Shown here: positions 6,392-13,314 of the stretch, one piece after another
How positions within the stretch are numbered: the first letter of the stretch is position 1
Layout of the letters: the number at the start of each line of letters is the position of its first letter
Assembly: GCA_902782705.1 (NCBI GenBank)
Contig: CACZOL010000028.1
Span: forward strand, 1 to 13,314
DNA length: 13,314 nt
Source of the DNA: an uncultured Selenomonadaceae bacterium
GTDB lineage: Bacteria > Bacillota > Negativicutes > Selenomonadales > Selenomonadaceae
Direction of reading: 5' to 3'
Program-made: the position numbers and the translations under genes
The notes under the pieces: generated by a model
What the model was told of the DNA's origin: nothing
Databases searched by the model: none
The model's input: the letters and a program-made list of their open reading frames with translations, nothing else

Positions 6392-6867
6392 GGCGACACC
6401 ACCAGCCTGTGATCGCGCTCTTTCGGTCCGGTCATCAGGCCGTCTTTCTTGTACGGCTTCAGCATGAAATGGCTGCGCGTCGAGGTTACGCCGTCAATCG
6501 TCGCGAGGCGCTGGGCGATGAAGTCGGCGATCGCCTGCAGCGACGATTCCTCGACGATCACGAGGAGATCGAAGCTGCCGCTCATCAGAAAGACGGAGCG
6601 CACTTCGTCGAAACGTGAGATACGGTCGGCAATGGCGTCGAAGCCCACGTCGCGTTGCGGCGTGAGGTTGACTTCGATGAATGCGGTCACTTTGTCCGTG
6701 CCCGCTTTGTTCCAGTCGATCAGTGTGTTGTAACCGAGAATGATGCGCTCGTCTTCCAGCGCTTTCATTTCTTTGCCGACTTCGTATTCGCTGCGTTTAA
6801 GGATAGCGGCCAGCTCCGGCAGCGGGCGGCGCGCGTCGTGTTCCAGTAAGGAAAGCAGTTCGTTCAT
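6388..6867 (-). CDS. Lrp/AsnC-family regulator
   Basis: A 159-residue regulator. The N-terminal HTH is at about 1-50 (LLEHDARRPLPELAAILKRS, then EYEVGKEMKALEDERIILGY). A RAM/AsnC ligand-binding domain follows at about 62-140 (VTAFIEVNLTP, VRSVFLMSGSFDLLVIVEES, TSTRSHFMLKPYKKDG). The start at 6867 is chosen because an ideal AGGAGG lies 6 bases upstream and the family begins there. The reading frame stays open for 88 more codons upstream, but that stretch runs through the promoter region and has no conserved sequence. Lrp/AsnC proteins form octamers that wrap DNA and respond to amino acids. It probably controls the overlapping aminotransferase gene and itself, and perhaps the divergent yhcH-purL promoter. 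Confidence 0.93.
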   Translation of the reverse strand: MNELLSLLEHDARRPLPELAAILKRSEYEVGKEMKALEDERIILGYNTLIDWNKAGTDKVTAFIEVNLTPQRDVGFDAIADRISRFDEVRSVFLMSGSFDLLVIVEESSLQAIADFIAQRLATIDGVTSTRSHFMLKPYKKDGLMTGPKERDHRLVVSP

Positions 6868-6873
6868 GGGAAA

Positions 6874-6879
6874 CCTCCT
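6874..6879 (-). promoter_or_regulatory. Ribosome binding site that fixes the lrp start
   Basis: A full AGGAGG on the minus strand, 6 bases before the ATG at 6867. It rules in favour of the 159-residue protein over the 247-residue open frame. Confidence 0.9.
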
Positions 6880-6889
6880 GTAATTTTGA

Positions 6890-6918
6890 TTGCATATCAG
6901 GCGCATTTTTATTACAAT
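6890..6918 (+). promoter_or_regulatory. Promoter candidate for yhcH-purL
   Basis: TTGCAT (6890-6895), a 17-base spacer, and TACAAT (6913-6918). It points towards the yhcH-like gene with a leader of about 105 bases. The leader can form a small hairpin, GCAAGAA (6946-6952) with TTCTTGC (6967-6973). I see no purine-riboswitch core in it. Confidence 0.5.
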
Positions 6919-6920
6919 AG

Positions 6921-6949
6921 ATATTATCATAGGCGGTCGAGCCATGCAA
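6921..6949 (-). promoter_or_regulatory. Promoter candidate for the lrp-aminotransferase operon
   Basis: On the minus strand TTGCAT (6949-6944), a 17-base spacer, and TAATAT (6926-6921). Its -10 box is two bases from the -10 box of the divergent promoter, so polymerase binding at the two should compete. ATGCA recurs at 6944 and 6956, which could be part of an operator. Confidence 0.45.
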
Positions 6950-7016
6950 GAAACTATGCAGAAATATTCTTGCCGCTGACATTCTTTGTTGGAGCTTGCA
7001 GGCATGACGCGGGCGC

Positions 7017-7022
7017 GGGAGG
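7017..7022 (+). promoter_or_regulatory. Ribosome binding site that fixes the yhcH-like start
   Basis: GGGAGG lies 8 bases before the ATG at 7031. It supports that start over an in-frame ATG at 6986, which would add 15 residues not seen in the family. Confidence 0.8.
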
Positions 7023-7030
7023 CGTTTGTG

Positions 7031-7516
7031 ATGATTATAGGAAGCATTAGGGACGAGGACACGGCGGGCGTAGCTTTTTCGAGCGCGATGGAGCGCGCGC
7101 TGGCGTATCTTCGGGAAACGGATTTTTCCAAGATGGCGGACGGTCGTTACGATATCGACGGTGATCGCATTTACGCGAAAGTGCAGCGCTATGTGACGAA
7201 GCCGGCGGCGGAGTGCCGGCCGGAGTCGCATCGACGTTACGCGGACGTGCAGTTCGTGGCGGAAGGACAGGAGTTTATCGGTTGGTGCGCGTTCAGTCCG
7301 GATCTGAAGATCGCGGAGCCGTATGACGAGGAAAAAGACGTCGCTTTTTATGAAAAACTGGAGCCGGAGAGCAATTTCGTCTTAGCGGACGGCTGTTTTG
7401 CAGTGCTCCTGCCGAAGGATATTCACCGCCCCTGCTGTGCGATCGACGAGCCGTCCCCGGTGTTGAAGGTTGTCGTGAAAATCGCCTTGGAGCTTTTTGA
7501 GGAGGACGCAGAATGA
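7031..7516 (+). CDS. YhcH/YjgK/YiaL (DUF386) family protein
   Basis: A 161-residue cytoplasmic protein of the YhcH/TabA family, which has a double-stranded beta-helix (cupin-like) fold. Conserved features are PESHRRYADVQFVAEGQEFI (64-83, with candidate metal or ligand residues His67, Asp72 and Glu81) and LLPKDIHRP (126-134, His132), followed by KVVVKI near the C-terminus. E. coli YhcH (NanQ) has been reported to be a sialic acid anomerase and TabA affects biofilm formation; other members are uncharacterised. No sialic acid or sugar genes are present here. The stop codon overlaps the purL start by ATGA, and the purL ribosome site lies inside this gene, so the two are co-translated. The in-frame ATG at 6986 was not chosen. 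Confidence 0.9.
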   Translation: MIIGSIRDEDTAGVAFSSAMERALAYLRETDFSKMADGRYDIDGDRIYAKVQRYVTKPAAECRPESHRRYADVQFVAEGQEFIGWCAFSPDLKIAEPYDEEKDVAFYEKLEPESNFVLADGCFAVLLPKDIHRPCCAIDEPSPVLKVVVKIALELFEEDAE

Positions 7517-10500
7517 AAGTCCGCAGAATTTTTGTGGAGAAACGGCAGGGATTTTTCGACGTCCCGGCGCGCCAGCTCGCGGAAGATCTCATCGAGAGCT
7601 TCCGGCTTGTCGGCCTCCGCACGGTTCGGTTGATTCGCCGGTACGATATAGAGGGTCTCAGCGACGAGGAATACCGCGCGGTGAAGAACGTCGTCTTCGC
7701 GGAGCCGCCGGTGGACGTGATATACGAAGAAACATTGCCGAACTTTCCGAATACGCGCCTCTTTGCGGTCGAGTATTTGCCGGGCCAGTATGACCAGCGC
7801 GCGGACTCGGCGGCGCAGTGCGTGCAGCTGATCACGCAGAAGGAACGGCCGACGATCCGGACGGCTACGGTAATCATGCTCGTCGGCGAAATCTCGGAAT
7901 CGGCGTTTCAAAGCATCAAATCGTATTTGATCAACGCGGTCGAGTGTCGTGAAGCCGCGCTCGAGAAACCCGCGACTTTGGCGATGGCGACGGAGAATCC
8001 GCCGGACGTCGAGGTATTGGAAGACTTCAACAGTTATAGGGGAAAATCGTTGTCGTCGTTTTTGACACATCGCGGCCTCGCCATGAGTCTCGACGATCTC
8101 GTTTTCTGCCAAAAATATTTCAAGGAGATCGAGCATCGCGCGCCGACCATTACCGAGCTTCGCGTCATCGACACGTACTGGTCCGATCATTGCCGCCACA
8201 CGACGTTCACGACGGCGGTGGATAATGTCAGCTTTGAGGACGGGCCGTATCGTCCGGCGATTGAGTCGGCTTACGAGAAATATTTGTTTGACCGTCAGCT
8301 CGTGTACGGGGCGGAGACGGAGCGCGACGTGACGCTGATGGACGTCGCGGTCATGGGCATGAAAGCGCTCCGCGAGGAAGGAAAGCTGGACGCGCTGGAC
8401 GTTTCCGAGGAGGTCAACGCCTGCTCCGTCGTCGTGGATGCCGATCATGACGGCAGGACGGAAAAATGGCTCGTGATGTTCAAAAACGAGACGCACAACC
8501 ACCCGACGGAAATCGAGCCGTTTGGCGGCGCGGCGACGTGTCTCGGCGGAGCGATCCGTGATCCGCTTTCGGGACGGTCGTATGTCTATCAGGCGATGCG
8601 CTTGACGGGCGCGGCGGACCCGCGCACGCCGGTCAGGGATACGCGCGCCGGGAAGCTGCCCCAGCGGAAAATCACGCGGGACGCGGCGGCAGGCTACAGT
8701 TCATACGGAAACCAGATCGGCCTTGCGACCGGGCAGGTGGCGGAAGTTTATCATACCGGCTATATGGCGAAGCGAATGGAAATCGGCGCGGTCATCGCAG
8801 CCGCGCCGAAAGGAAACGTGGTGCGGCAGTCGCCCGAGCCGGGCGACGTCGTCGTGCTCGTCGGCGGCCGTACGGGCCGCGACGGCTGCGGCGGCGCGAC
8901 GGGGTCGTCGAAGGAGCATACGGTCGACTCGTTGTCCGAATGCGGCGCAGAGGTACAAAAGGGCAATCCGCCCACCGAGCGGAAAATCCAGCGCCTTTTC
9001 CGCCGGCCGGAAGTCGCGCGCCTCATTAAGCGGTGCAACGATTTCGGCGCGGGCGGCGTCGCCGTCGCCATCGGCGAGCTGACAGACGGCCTTTCCGTCG
9101 ATCTCGACGCCGTGCCGAAGAAATACGACGGCCTTGACGGCACGGAACTCGCGATTTCCGAGTCGCAGGAGCGCATGGCGGTGGTGCTTGCCAAAGAAGA
9201 CGTCGCCACGTTTATCGGTGCGGCGGACGTGGAAAATCTGGAGGCGACGCAAGTTGCGGTCGTGACGAAGGAGCCGCGGCTCGTCATGCGCTGGCGCGGC
9301 AAGGAGGTCGTCAATCTCGCGCGGAACTTCCTCGCGACGAACGGCGTGCGCCAGCATGTCGAGGCGGTCATCGTCCAGCCGGACGCGGAGAACCCCTATA
9401 TGCGCCGCTTGCCGGAAGAAGTCGCGGCCTGCGGCTCAAATATTTATGCCGCATGGCTGAAAAATCTTTCCCGCCTCAACGTCTGCGCGCAAAAAGGCCT
9501 TGCAGAGCGATTTGATTCCACCGTCGGCGCCGGCACGGTTTTGATGCCTTTCGGCGGGAAACATCAGCTTACGCCGCAGGAGGGCATGGCTGCGAAACTT
9601 CCGATGCTGGAAGGGGAGACGAATACCGCTACGGCGATGGCGTACGGGCTCGACCCGTACCTCTTGGAGTGGAGCCCGTTCCATGGCGCGATGTACGCGG
9701 TCGTCGAGGCCGTGGCGAAGATCGTTGCGATGGGCGGCAATGCAAAACACGCGTGGCTGACGCTTCAGGAATATTTCGAGAGCCTCGGCAAGGATGAGAA
9801 GAAATGGGGCAAGCCCTTCGCGGCGCTTCTCGGCGCGCTTTGGGCGCAGCGCTCACTGGAGATTGCCGCCATAGGCGGCAAAGATTCCATGTCCGGCACT
9901 TTCATGGAGATTCATGTGCCGCCGACGCTGGCGGCGTTCGCCGTCGGCGTACTGCCTGCGGACGTTGTCGTTTCGGCGGAGTTCAAGGCGATAGGCAGTA
10001 CGGTTTACGCCGTTCCGTGTCCGAAGGACGAGGCCGATATGCCGGACTTTGCCCGTCTTCGCGACAATTTCGAGAAAGTTGCGGCGCTGACTGCGTCGCG
10101 TCAGGCGCTTTCCGCCGCGACGGTGCGCGTGGGCGGCGTTGCGGCGGCGGTGACGAAAATGTGCTTCGGCAACGGGATCGGCTTCTGCTTCGACGCAGCG
10201 CTGAGCGCGGAGGAGCTGTTCCTGCCCGACTACGGCACGATCCTTTTGGAGCTTCCCGAGGGCACGGACGTGGAGACGGCGCTTGCAGGTACAGGCGCGT
10301 ATGTTCTCGGATATACGATGGAACAGCCGAATATCGTCTGCGGAGGCGTCATCGTCAATCTGGGCGAAGCGGAAAGCGTCTGGAAAGAGCCGCTGGAACG
10401 CATCTTCCCGACGAAGACCTCCGGCGCGCCCGTTCCGGTGCCGCAGACGCCCGATTACACGCAGGGAAGCAGTATCGCCGCGAGCGTGCATTATGCGCAG

Positions 10501-11295
10501 CCGCGCGTCTTCATTCCCGTATTCCCCGGCACGAACTGCGAGTATGATTCCGCCCGCGCGTTTGCGAGAGCGGGCGCGAAAGTGGAAACGCTCGTCGTGC
10601 GAAATCTGACGCCGCGCGCTATCGGCGAAACGGTCGAAGCCATCCTGAAAGGCATCAAATCCGCACAGATCATCATGCTGCCGGGCGGCTTTTCCGGCGG
10701 CGACGAGCCGGACGGTTCCGGAAAATTCATCGCGGCGATGTTCAGAAATCCGTGGATTCGCGACGCGATCATGGAACATCTGACAGAGCGGGACGGCTTG
10801 ATGCTTGGCATTTGCAACGGCTTCCAGGCGCTGATCAAACTCGGTCTCGTGCCGTACGGGGACATTCGCCCGCTTTCGGACAGCGCGCCGACGCTGACGT
10901 TCAACACCATCGGGCGTCATGTTTCGTGCATGGTCCGCACGAAGGTCGTATCGAATCTTTCGCCGTGGCTTTCCGGCGTGCCCGTCGGCTCGGTGCAGAC
11001 GGTTCCCGTTTCCCACGGCGAGGGGCGTTTCTATGCGGACAAGGAAATTCTCGCGCGATTGCGCCTGCGCGGACAGATTGCCACGCAGTACGTCGACGCG
11101 GCGGGCAATCCGAGCATGGACGTCGCGTTCAACCCGAACGGTTCGGTTTGGGCCATCGAGGGCATCACGAGCCCGGACGGACGAGTCCTCGGGAAAATGG
11201 GCCATTCGGAGCGCATCGGCGAAAATATCGGAATCAACGTTCCGGGCGAAAAAGACCAGCAAATTTTCGCTTCCGGCGTCAGATATTATCTGTAA
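7513..11295 (+). CDS. purL: Phosphoribosylformylglycinamidine synthase, fused PurL-PurQ
   Basis: A 1260-residue single-chain FGAM synthase. It converts FGAR, glutamine and ATP to FGAM, step four of de novo purine synthesis, in the cytoplasm. The N-terminal PurS-like region (about 1-150) is followed by the linker motif YWSDHCRHTTF (222-232). The synthetase core carries NETHNHPTEIEPFGGAATCL (325-344) and a glycine-rich stretch near 451-469. The class I glutamine amidotransferase domain starts near residue 998 (RVFIPVFPGTNCEYDS). Its nucleophile is Cys1101 in GICNGFQAL, with His1231 and Glu1233 in GHSER. Length and layout match the fused form of Firmicutes and Proteobacteria; the three-protein PurSQL system of Bacillus is not used. 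The start has GGAGG 7 bases upstream and overlaps the yhcH-like stop. No other pur gene lies in the window. Confidence 0.97.
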   Translation: MKVRRIFVEKRQGFFDVPARQLAEDLIESFRLVGLRTVRLIRRYDIEGLSDEEYRAVKNVVFAEPPVDVIYEETLPNFPNTRLFAVEYLPGQYDQRADSAAQCVQLITQKERPTIRTATVIMLVGEISESAFQSIKSYLINAVECREAALEKPATLAMATENPPDVEVLEDFNSYRGKSLSSFLTHRGLAMSLDDLVFCQKYFKEIEHRAPTITELRVIDTYWSDHCRHTTFTTAVDNVSFEDGPYRPAIESAYEKYLFDRQLVYGAETERDVTLMDVAVMGMKALREEGKLDALDVSEEVNACSVVVDADHDGRTEKWLVMFKNETHNHPTEIEPFGGAATCLGGAIRDPLSGRSYVYQAMRLTGAADPRTPVRDTRAGKLPQRKITRDAAAGYSSYGNQIGLATGQVAEVYHTGYMAKRMEIGAVIAAAPKGNVVRQSPEPGDVVVLVGGRTGRDGCGGATGSSKEHTVDSLSECGAEVQKGNPPTERKIQRLFRRPEVARLIKRCNDFGAGGVAVAIGELTDGLSVDLDAVPKKYDGLDGTELAISESQERMAVVLAKEDVATFIGAADVENLEATQVAVVTKEPRLVMRWRGKEVVNLARNFLATNGVRQHVEAVIVQPDAENPYMRRLPEEVAACGSNIYAAWLKNLSRLNVCAQKGLAERFDSTVGAGTVLMPFGGKHQLTPQEGMAAKLPMLEGETNTATAMAYGLDPYLLEWSPFHGAMYAVVEAVAKIVAMGGNAKHAWLTLQEYFESLGKDEKKWGKPFAALLGALWAQRSLEIAAIGGKDSMSGTFMEIHVPPTLAAFAVGVLPADVVVSAEFKAIGSTVYAVPCPKDEADMPDFARLRDNFEKVAALTASRQALSAATVRVGGVAAAVTKMCFGNGIGFCFDAALSAEELFLPDYGTILLELPEGTDVETALAGTGAYVLGYTMEQPNIVCGGVIVNLGEAESVWKEPLERIFPTKTSGAPVPVPQTPDYTQGSSIAASVHYAQPRVFIPVFPGTNCEYDSARAFARAGAKVETLVVRNLTPRAIGETVEAILKGIKSAQIIMLPGGFSGGDEPDGSGKFIAAMFRNPWIRDAIMEHLTERDGLMLGICNGFQALIKLGLVPYGDIRPLSDSAPTLTFNTIGRHVSCMVRTKVVSNLSPWLSGVPVGSVQTVPVSHGEGRFYADKEILARLRLRGQIATQYVDAAGNPSMDVAFNPNGSVWAIEGITSPDGRVLGKMGHSERIGENIGINVPGEKDQQIFASGVRYYL

Positions 11296-11303
11296 CTTAA
11301 AAG

Positions 11304-11326
11304 AGCCGCTGCATGGCGGCTTTTTT
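11304..11326 (+). terminator. Intrinsic terminator after purL
   Basis: AGCCGC/GCGGCT (11304-11309/11316-11321) with loop TGCATG, preceded by an A-rich stretch and followed by a T-run to 11326. It lies 9 bases past the purL stop. Confidence 0.8.
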
Positions 11327-11349
11327 GCAAGCATGGAAAGTGTTTTTCG

Positions 11350-11382
11350 AGCCCTCCCCGCAAGGGGAGGGCTTGGTTTTTT
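11350..11382 (+). terminator. Second hairpin terminator, repeat-derived
   Basis: AGCCCTCCCC (11350-11359), loop GCAA, GGGGAGGGCT (11364-11373), then TGG and six Ts. The 10-bp stem closely resembles the right-end hairpin of the interspersed repeat near position 270-290, here without the rest of the element. Confidence 0.7.
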
Positions 11383-11404
11383 CCAAGTCGTATGGCAATA
11401 TGAA

Positions 11405-11438
11405 AACCGCCCGTTCGGAATTGTCCGAATGGGCGGTT
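11405..11438 (-). terminator. Terminator after cdd, possibly bidirectional
   Basis: A 15-bp stem (11405-11419 with 11424-11438) containing one G-U pair, loop ATTG. It lies 16 bases past the cdd stop on the minus strand, with a short TTTT on that side and TTCTGTTT on the plus side. Confidence 0.75.
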
Positions 11439-11454
11439 CTGTTTATAAGCGCGC

Positions 11455-11853
11455 TTATCCGTTCATATTCTCGTCGGTGAACGCTTCGGGCAGGATTTCT
11501 TCCAGCGTCATTTCCTTTACGTCGTCGGCGAGATTCGCCATCAGGATATGCGGAATGCGGAATTCCGCGATGACCTGGCGGCACGCGCCGCAGGGCGGGA
11601 CCGGAGACGGGCCTTCGGCGACGACGGCCAGAGCCAGGATGTCCTGCTCTCCGGCAGAAATCGCCTGATAGATTGCCGTGCGTTCGGCGCAGTTCGTCAC
11701 GGAGAAGGATGCGTTTTCCACGTTGCAGCCGCCGTAGATTTCTCCCGACGCGCCGAGTACCGCCGCGCCCACTGCGAAATGAGAGTACGGGCAATAGGCG
11801 AATTCGCGCACGCGCTTCGCTTCGGCAATCAGTCTCTTGTCTACATCTGTCAT
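11455..11853 (-). CDS. cdd: Cytidine deaminase
   Basis: A 132-residue homotetrameric-type cytidine/deoxycytidine deaminase, which converts (deoxy)cytidine to (deoxy)uridine in pyrimidine salvage. Zinc ligands are Cys55 in NCAERTAIY and Cys88 and Cys91 in PPCGACRQV; Glu57 is the proton shuttle. FAYCPYSHFAVGAA (18-31) and GGCNVENASF (41-50) are the usual substrate-binding segments. Length matches the short bacterial form. An AGGAGG lies 7 bases before the ATG. It follows deoB on the same strand across an 81-bp gap without a clear terminator, so it is probably the last gene of the salvage operon, closed by the hairpin beyond its stop. Confidence 0.96.
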   Translation of the reverse strand: MTDVDKRLIAEAKRVREFAYCPYSHFAVGAAVLGASGEIYGGCNVENASFSVTNCAERTAIYQAISAGEQDILALAVVAEGPSPVPPCGACRQVIAEFRIPHILMANLADDVKEMTLEEILPEAFTDENMNG

Positions 11854-11934
11854 GTTGTTTCCTCCTTTTAAGTTGAATGCGGAGATTTATGTAAATTGTT
11901 TCATGTCGTTTTTTCCATACGCCCGGCGACGAAT

Positions 11935-13116
11935 TTAATGCTTCAAGATCTCGTTCCAAAAGCTCACGCCCTCGCAGGGAAGTTTGCAGCCGAGCATGTC
12001 TGCCGTTGTCACGCCGATGTCGGCGAAAGTGCGCCGCGTGCCGAGATTGACGCCCGCTTGGACGGACGCGCCGTAAACGAGAAGCGGCGTGTATTCGCGG
12101 GTGTGGTCGCTGCCGGAAAAGCCGGGGTCGCAGCCGTGATCCGCCGTAAGGATCAGTACGTCGTCTGTACGCATACGTTCCATGAATCGTGCAAGCTGAC
12201 GATCGAAAGCCGTGGCCGCTTTTGCGTAGCCCTCGATGTCACGGCGGTGGCCGTACTTCATATCAAAATCGACGAGATTGACGAAGCAGAGGCCTGTGAA
12301 GTCCTCGGCCTGCGTCGCGATGGTCTTTTCCATGCCGTCGTCGTTGCCGTCCATCGCGATATGGCGGCCGACGCCCCGTGCGGCGAAAATGTCTGAGATC
12401 TTGCCGACGCCGATGGTCGTCAGCCCCGCCGCCGAAAGTACGTCGAGCAGCGTCGGTTTCGGCGGATTGAGGGAATAGTCATGACGCCCCGCCGTGCGTT
12501 CGTAGTCGGGATACGCGCCGATGAACGGACGCGCGATCACACGGCCGACGCCCCAATCGCCCTTCATGAGCGCGCGGGCTTTCTTGCAGTAATCGTAGAG
12601 TTTTTCCCGCGGCACTATGCTTTCGTGGGCGGCAATCTGCAGTACGCTGTCCGCCGACGTATAGACGATCAGCGCGCCCGTTTTCTCGTGTTCGCGCCCG
12701 TAGTCGTGAATGACCTCGGTGCCGGAGTATGGCTTGCCGCAGAGCACGGGGCAGCCGAATGTTTCTTCCAGCCGTTTCATCAGAGCCGGCGGGAATCCGT
12801 CGGGAAACGTGGGCATACCGTGTTCCGACACGACGCCTGCGATTTCCCAGTGTCCCGTCGTCGTATCTTTGCCGTGGGAAAGTTCGGCGCAGCGTCCGAA
12901 AGCGCCTCTCGGCGTCTCTGTGCCGGAGCTACTGCCGACGCCCTCGATGTGGAAAAGCCCCAGCGTCGCCAGATTCGGCGTATCGTAGGCAGGCGATTGC
13001 CGTATCGTTTGCAGCGTGTGACAACCTGCGTCGCCAAAGACTTCGGCGTCCGGAAGCTCGCCGACGCCGAAGCTGTCCAGCACAATCAGATAGACTCGTT
13101 TTACGGCCGTCGTCAT
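11935..13116 (-). CDS. deoB: Phosphopentomutase
   Basis: A 393-residue phosphopentomutase that interconverts (deoxy)ribose-1-phosphate and (deoxy)ribose-5-phosphate, linking nucleoside phosphorolysis to central metabolism. It belongs to the alkaline-phosphatase superfamily and needs two Mn ions. Visible metal ligands are Asp14 (VLDSFGVGE), Asp285 and His290 (VDFDMKYGHR), Asp326 and His327 (TADHGCD), and His338 (GSDHTR). The phosphorylated threonine is in KDTTTGHWE, residues 83-91 (Thr85 by comparison with the Bacillus enzyme). The length is normal. The start at 13116 is chosen for its AGGAGG and the family N-terminus; an ATG 10 codons upstream lies inside the previous gene. It overlaps the upstream GNAT gene by ATGA. 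Confidence 0.96.
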   Translation of the reverse strand: MTTAVKRVYLIVLDSFGVGELPDAEVFGDAGCHTLQTIRQSPAYDTPNLATLGLFHIEGVGSSSGTETPRGAFGRCAELSHGKDTTTGHWEIAGVVSEHGMPTFPDGFPPALMKRLEETFGCPVLCGKPYSGTEVIHDYGREHEKTGALIVYTSADSVLQIAAHESIVPREKLYDYCKKARALMKGDWGVGRVIARPFIGAYPDYERTAGRHDYSLNPPKPTLLDVLSAAGLTTIGVGKISDIFAARGVGRHIAMDGNDDGMEKTIATQAEDFTGLCFVNLVDFDMKYGHRRDIEGYAKAATAFDRQLARFMERMRTDDVLILTADHGCDPGFSGSDHTREYTPLLVYGASVQAGVNLGTRRTFADIGVTTADMLGCKLPCEGVSFWNEILKH

Positions 13117-13314
13117 GTTGTTGCCTCCTTTTGCAGTGCGTGCCATTCCCGATCCAGGATCCCGAGCATCACGAGATTTTCATACGTTCCGTTTACGAGA
13201 ATCGTTTCGCGCATGACGCCTTCGCGCTTGAGCCCGACCGATTCGTAAACGTGCAGCGCGCGGTCGTTGTATTCCTTGCAGTCGAGCCAGCCCCGATGTG
13301 CGCCCGCGTCCTCG
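13113..13314 (-). CDS. GNAT-family N-acetyltransferase, C-terminal part (partial)
   Basis: The last 66 codons of a gene that enters from the right edge and stops at TGA, which overlaps the deoB ATG by four bases. The peptide has WLDCKEYNDRALHVYESVGL followed by KREGVMRETILVNGTYENLV and MLGILDREWHAL. This is the C-terminal half of a GNAT fold: the N-x-x-A-x-x-x-Y-x-x-x-G-(F/L) segment that contacts acetyl-CoA, then the final strands, as in RimJ/SpeG-like enzymes. The acceptor substrate cannot be told, and the main acetyl-CoA-binding loop lies outside the window. The overlap suggests one transcript with deoB and cdd, although a GNAT has no obvious role in nucleoside salvage. The deoB ribosome site lies inside this gene. 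Confidence 0.85.
   Translation of the reverse strand, partial: EDAGAHRGWLDCKEYNDRALHVYESVGLKREGVMRETILVNGTYENLVMLGILDREWHALQKEATT
13124..13129 (-). promoter_or_regulatory. Ribosome binding site that fixes the deoB start
   Basis: AGGAGG on the minus strand, 7 bases before the ATG at 13116. It lies inside the last codons of the GNAT gene and excludes the longer deoB frame starting at 13146. Confidence 0.85.

Noticed and set aside
6925..7030. Purine riboswitch before yhcH-purL
   Set aside because: Only a small 7-bp hairpin is visible. I could not find the three-way-junction core or an anti-terminator pair.
6868..7131. 88-residue N-terminal extension of the Lrp-type protein
   Set aside because: The extension has no family similarity, crosses both promoter candidates and the divergent gene start, and an ideal ribosome site sits before the internal ATG at 6867.
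7423..8502. Open frame of 359 codons on the minus strand
   Set aside because: It is antisense to the yhcH-like gene and the start of purL, with low-complexity arginine-rich composition and no motif.
9853..11334. Open frame of 493 codons on the minus strand
   Set aside because: It is antisense to the C-terminal third of purL, including the amidotransferase domain. No ribosome site or domain is visible.

Overview
The window looks like chromosomal DNA from an anaerobic, fairly GC-rich Firmicute. A member of the Negativicutes (Selenomonas/Megasphaera-like) is my best guess. The pointers are AGGAGG-type ribosome binding sites, a single-chain fused PurL of about 1260 residues, the tail of an [FeFe]-hydrogenase, and intergenic hairpin repeats of a style I recall from such genomes. 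The genus-level guess is inference only.

Left part (1-2100): the last residues of an [FeFe]-hydrogenase (+) are followed by a gene-free stretch. That stretch holds a 133-bp hairpin repeat, a strong bidirectional terminator and a nine-unit heptanucleotide tandem repeat. yigZ (-) comes next and is bracketed on its other side by a second, 130-bp copy of the hairpin repeat. A two-helix membrane protein of unknown function (-) completes this part.

Middle (1955-5206): a near-consensus promoter leads into an SbmA/BacA/YddA-type ABC half-transporter and a Crp/Fnr-family regulator, both (+) and probably one transcript, closed by a hairpin terminator. A small XRE-type regulator (-) converges on them and has its own promoter candidate just beyond the end of the next gene.

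Centre right (5207-11321): an Lrp/AsnC regulator and a class I aminotransferase overlap by ATGA on the minus strand. They diverge from a yhcH-like gene and purL, which also overlap by ATGA on the plus strand. The divergent promoters sit within about 60 bp and both have TTGCAT as the -35 hexamer. Three successive hairpins close the convergent gap after purL.

Right end (11455-13314): a nucleoside-salvage operon on the minus strand, read as GNAT acetyltransferase (partial), deoB, cdd. Deamination of (deoxy)cytidine and isomerisation of (deoxy)ribose-1-phosphate fit together as nucleoside catabolism and salvage.

Most of the window is ordinary housekeeping DNA. I see no convincing new defence or mobile system. 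The points most worth a second look are the repeat family with constant arms and variable self-complementary cores, the coupling of a sugar-anomerase-like protein to PurL, and the shared regulatory region between lrp and yhcH-purL.
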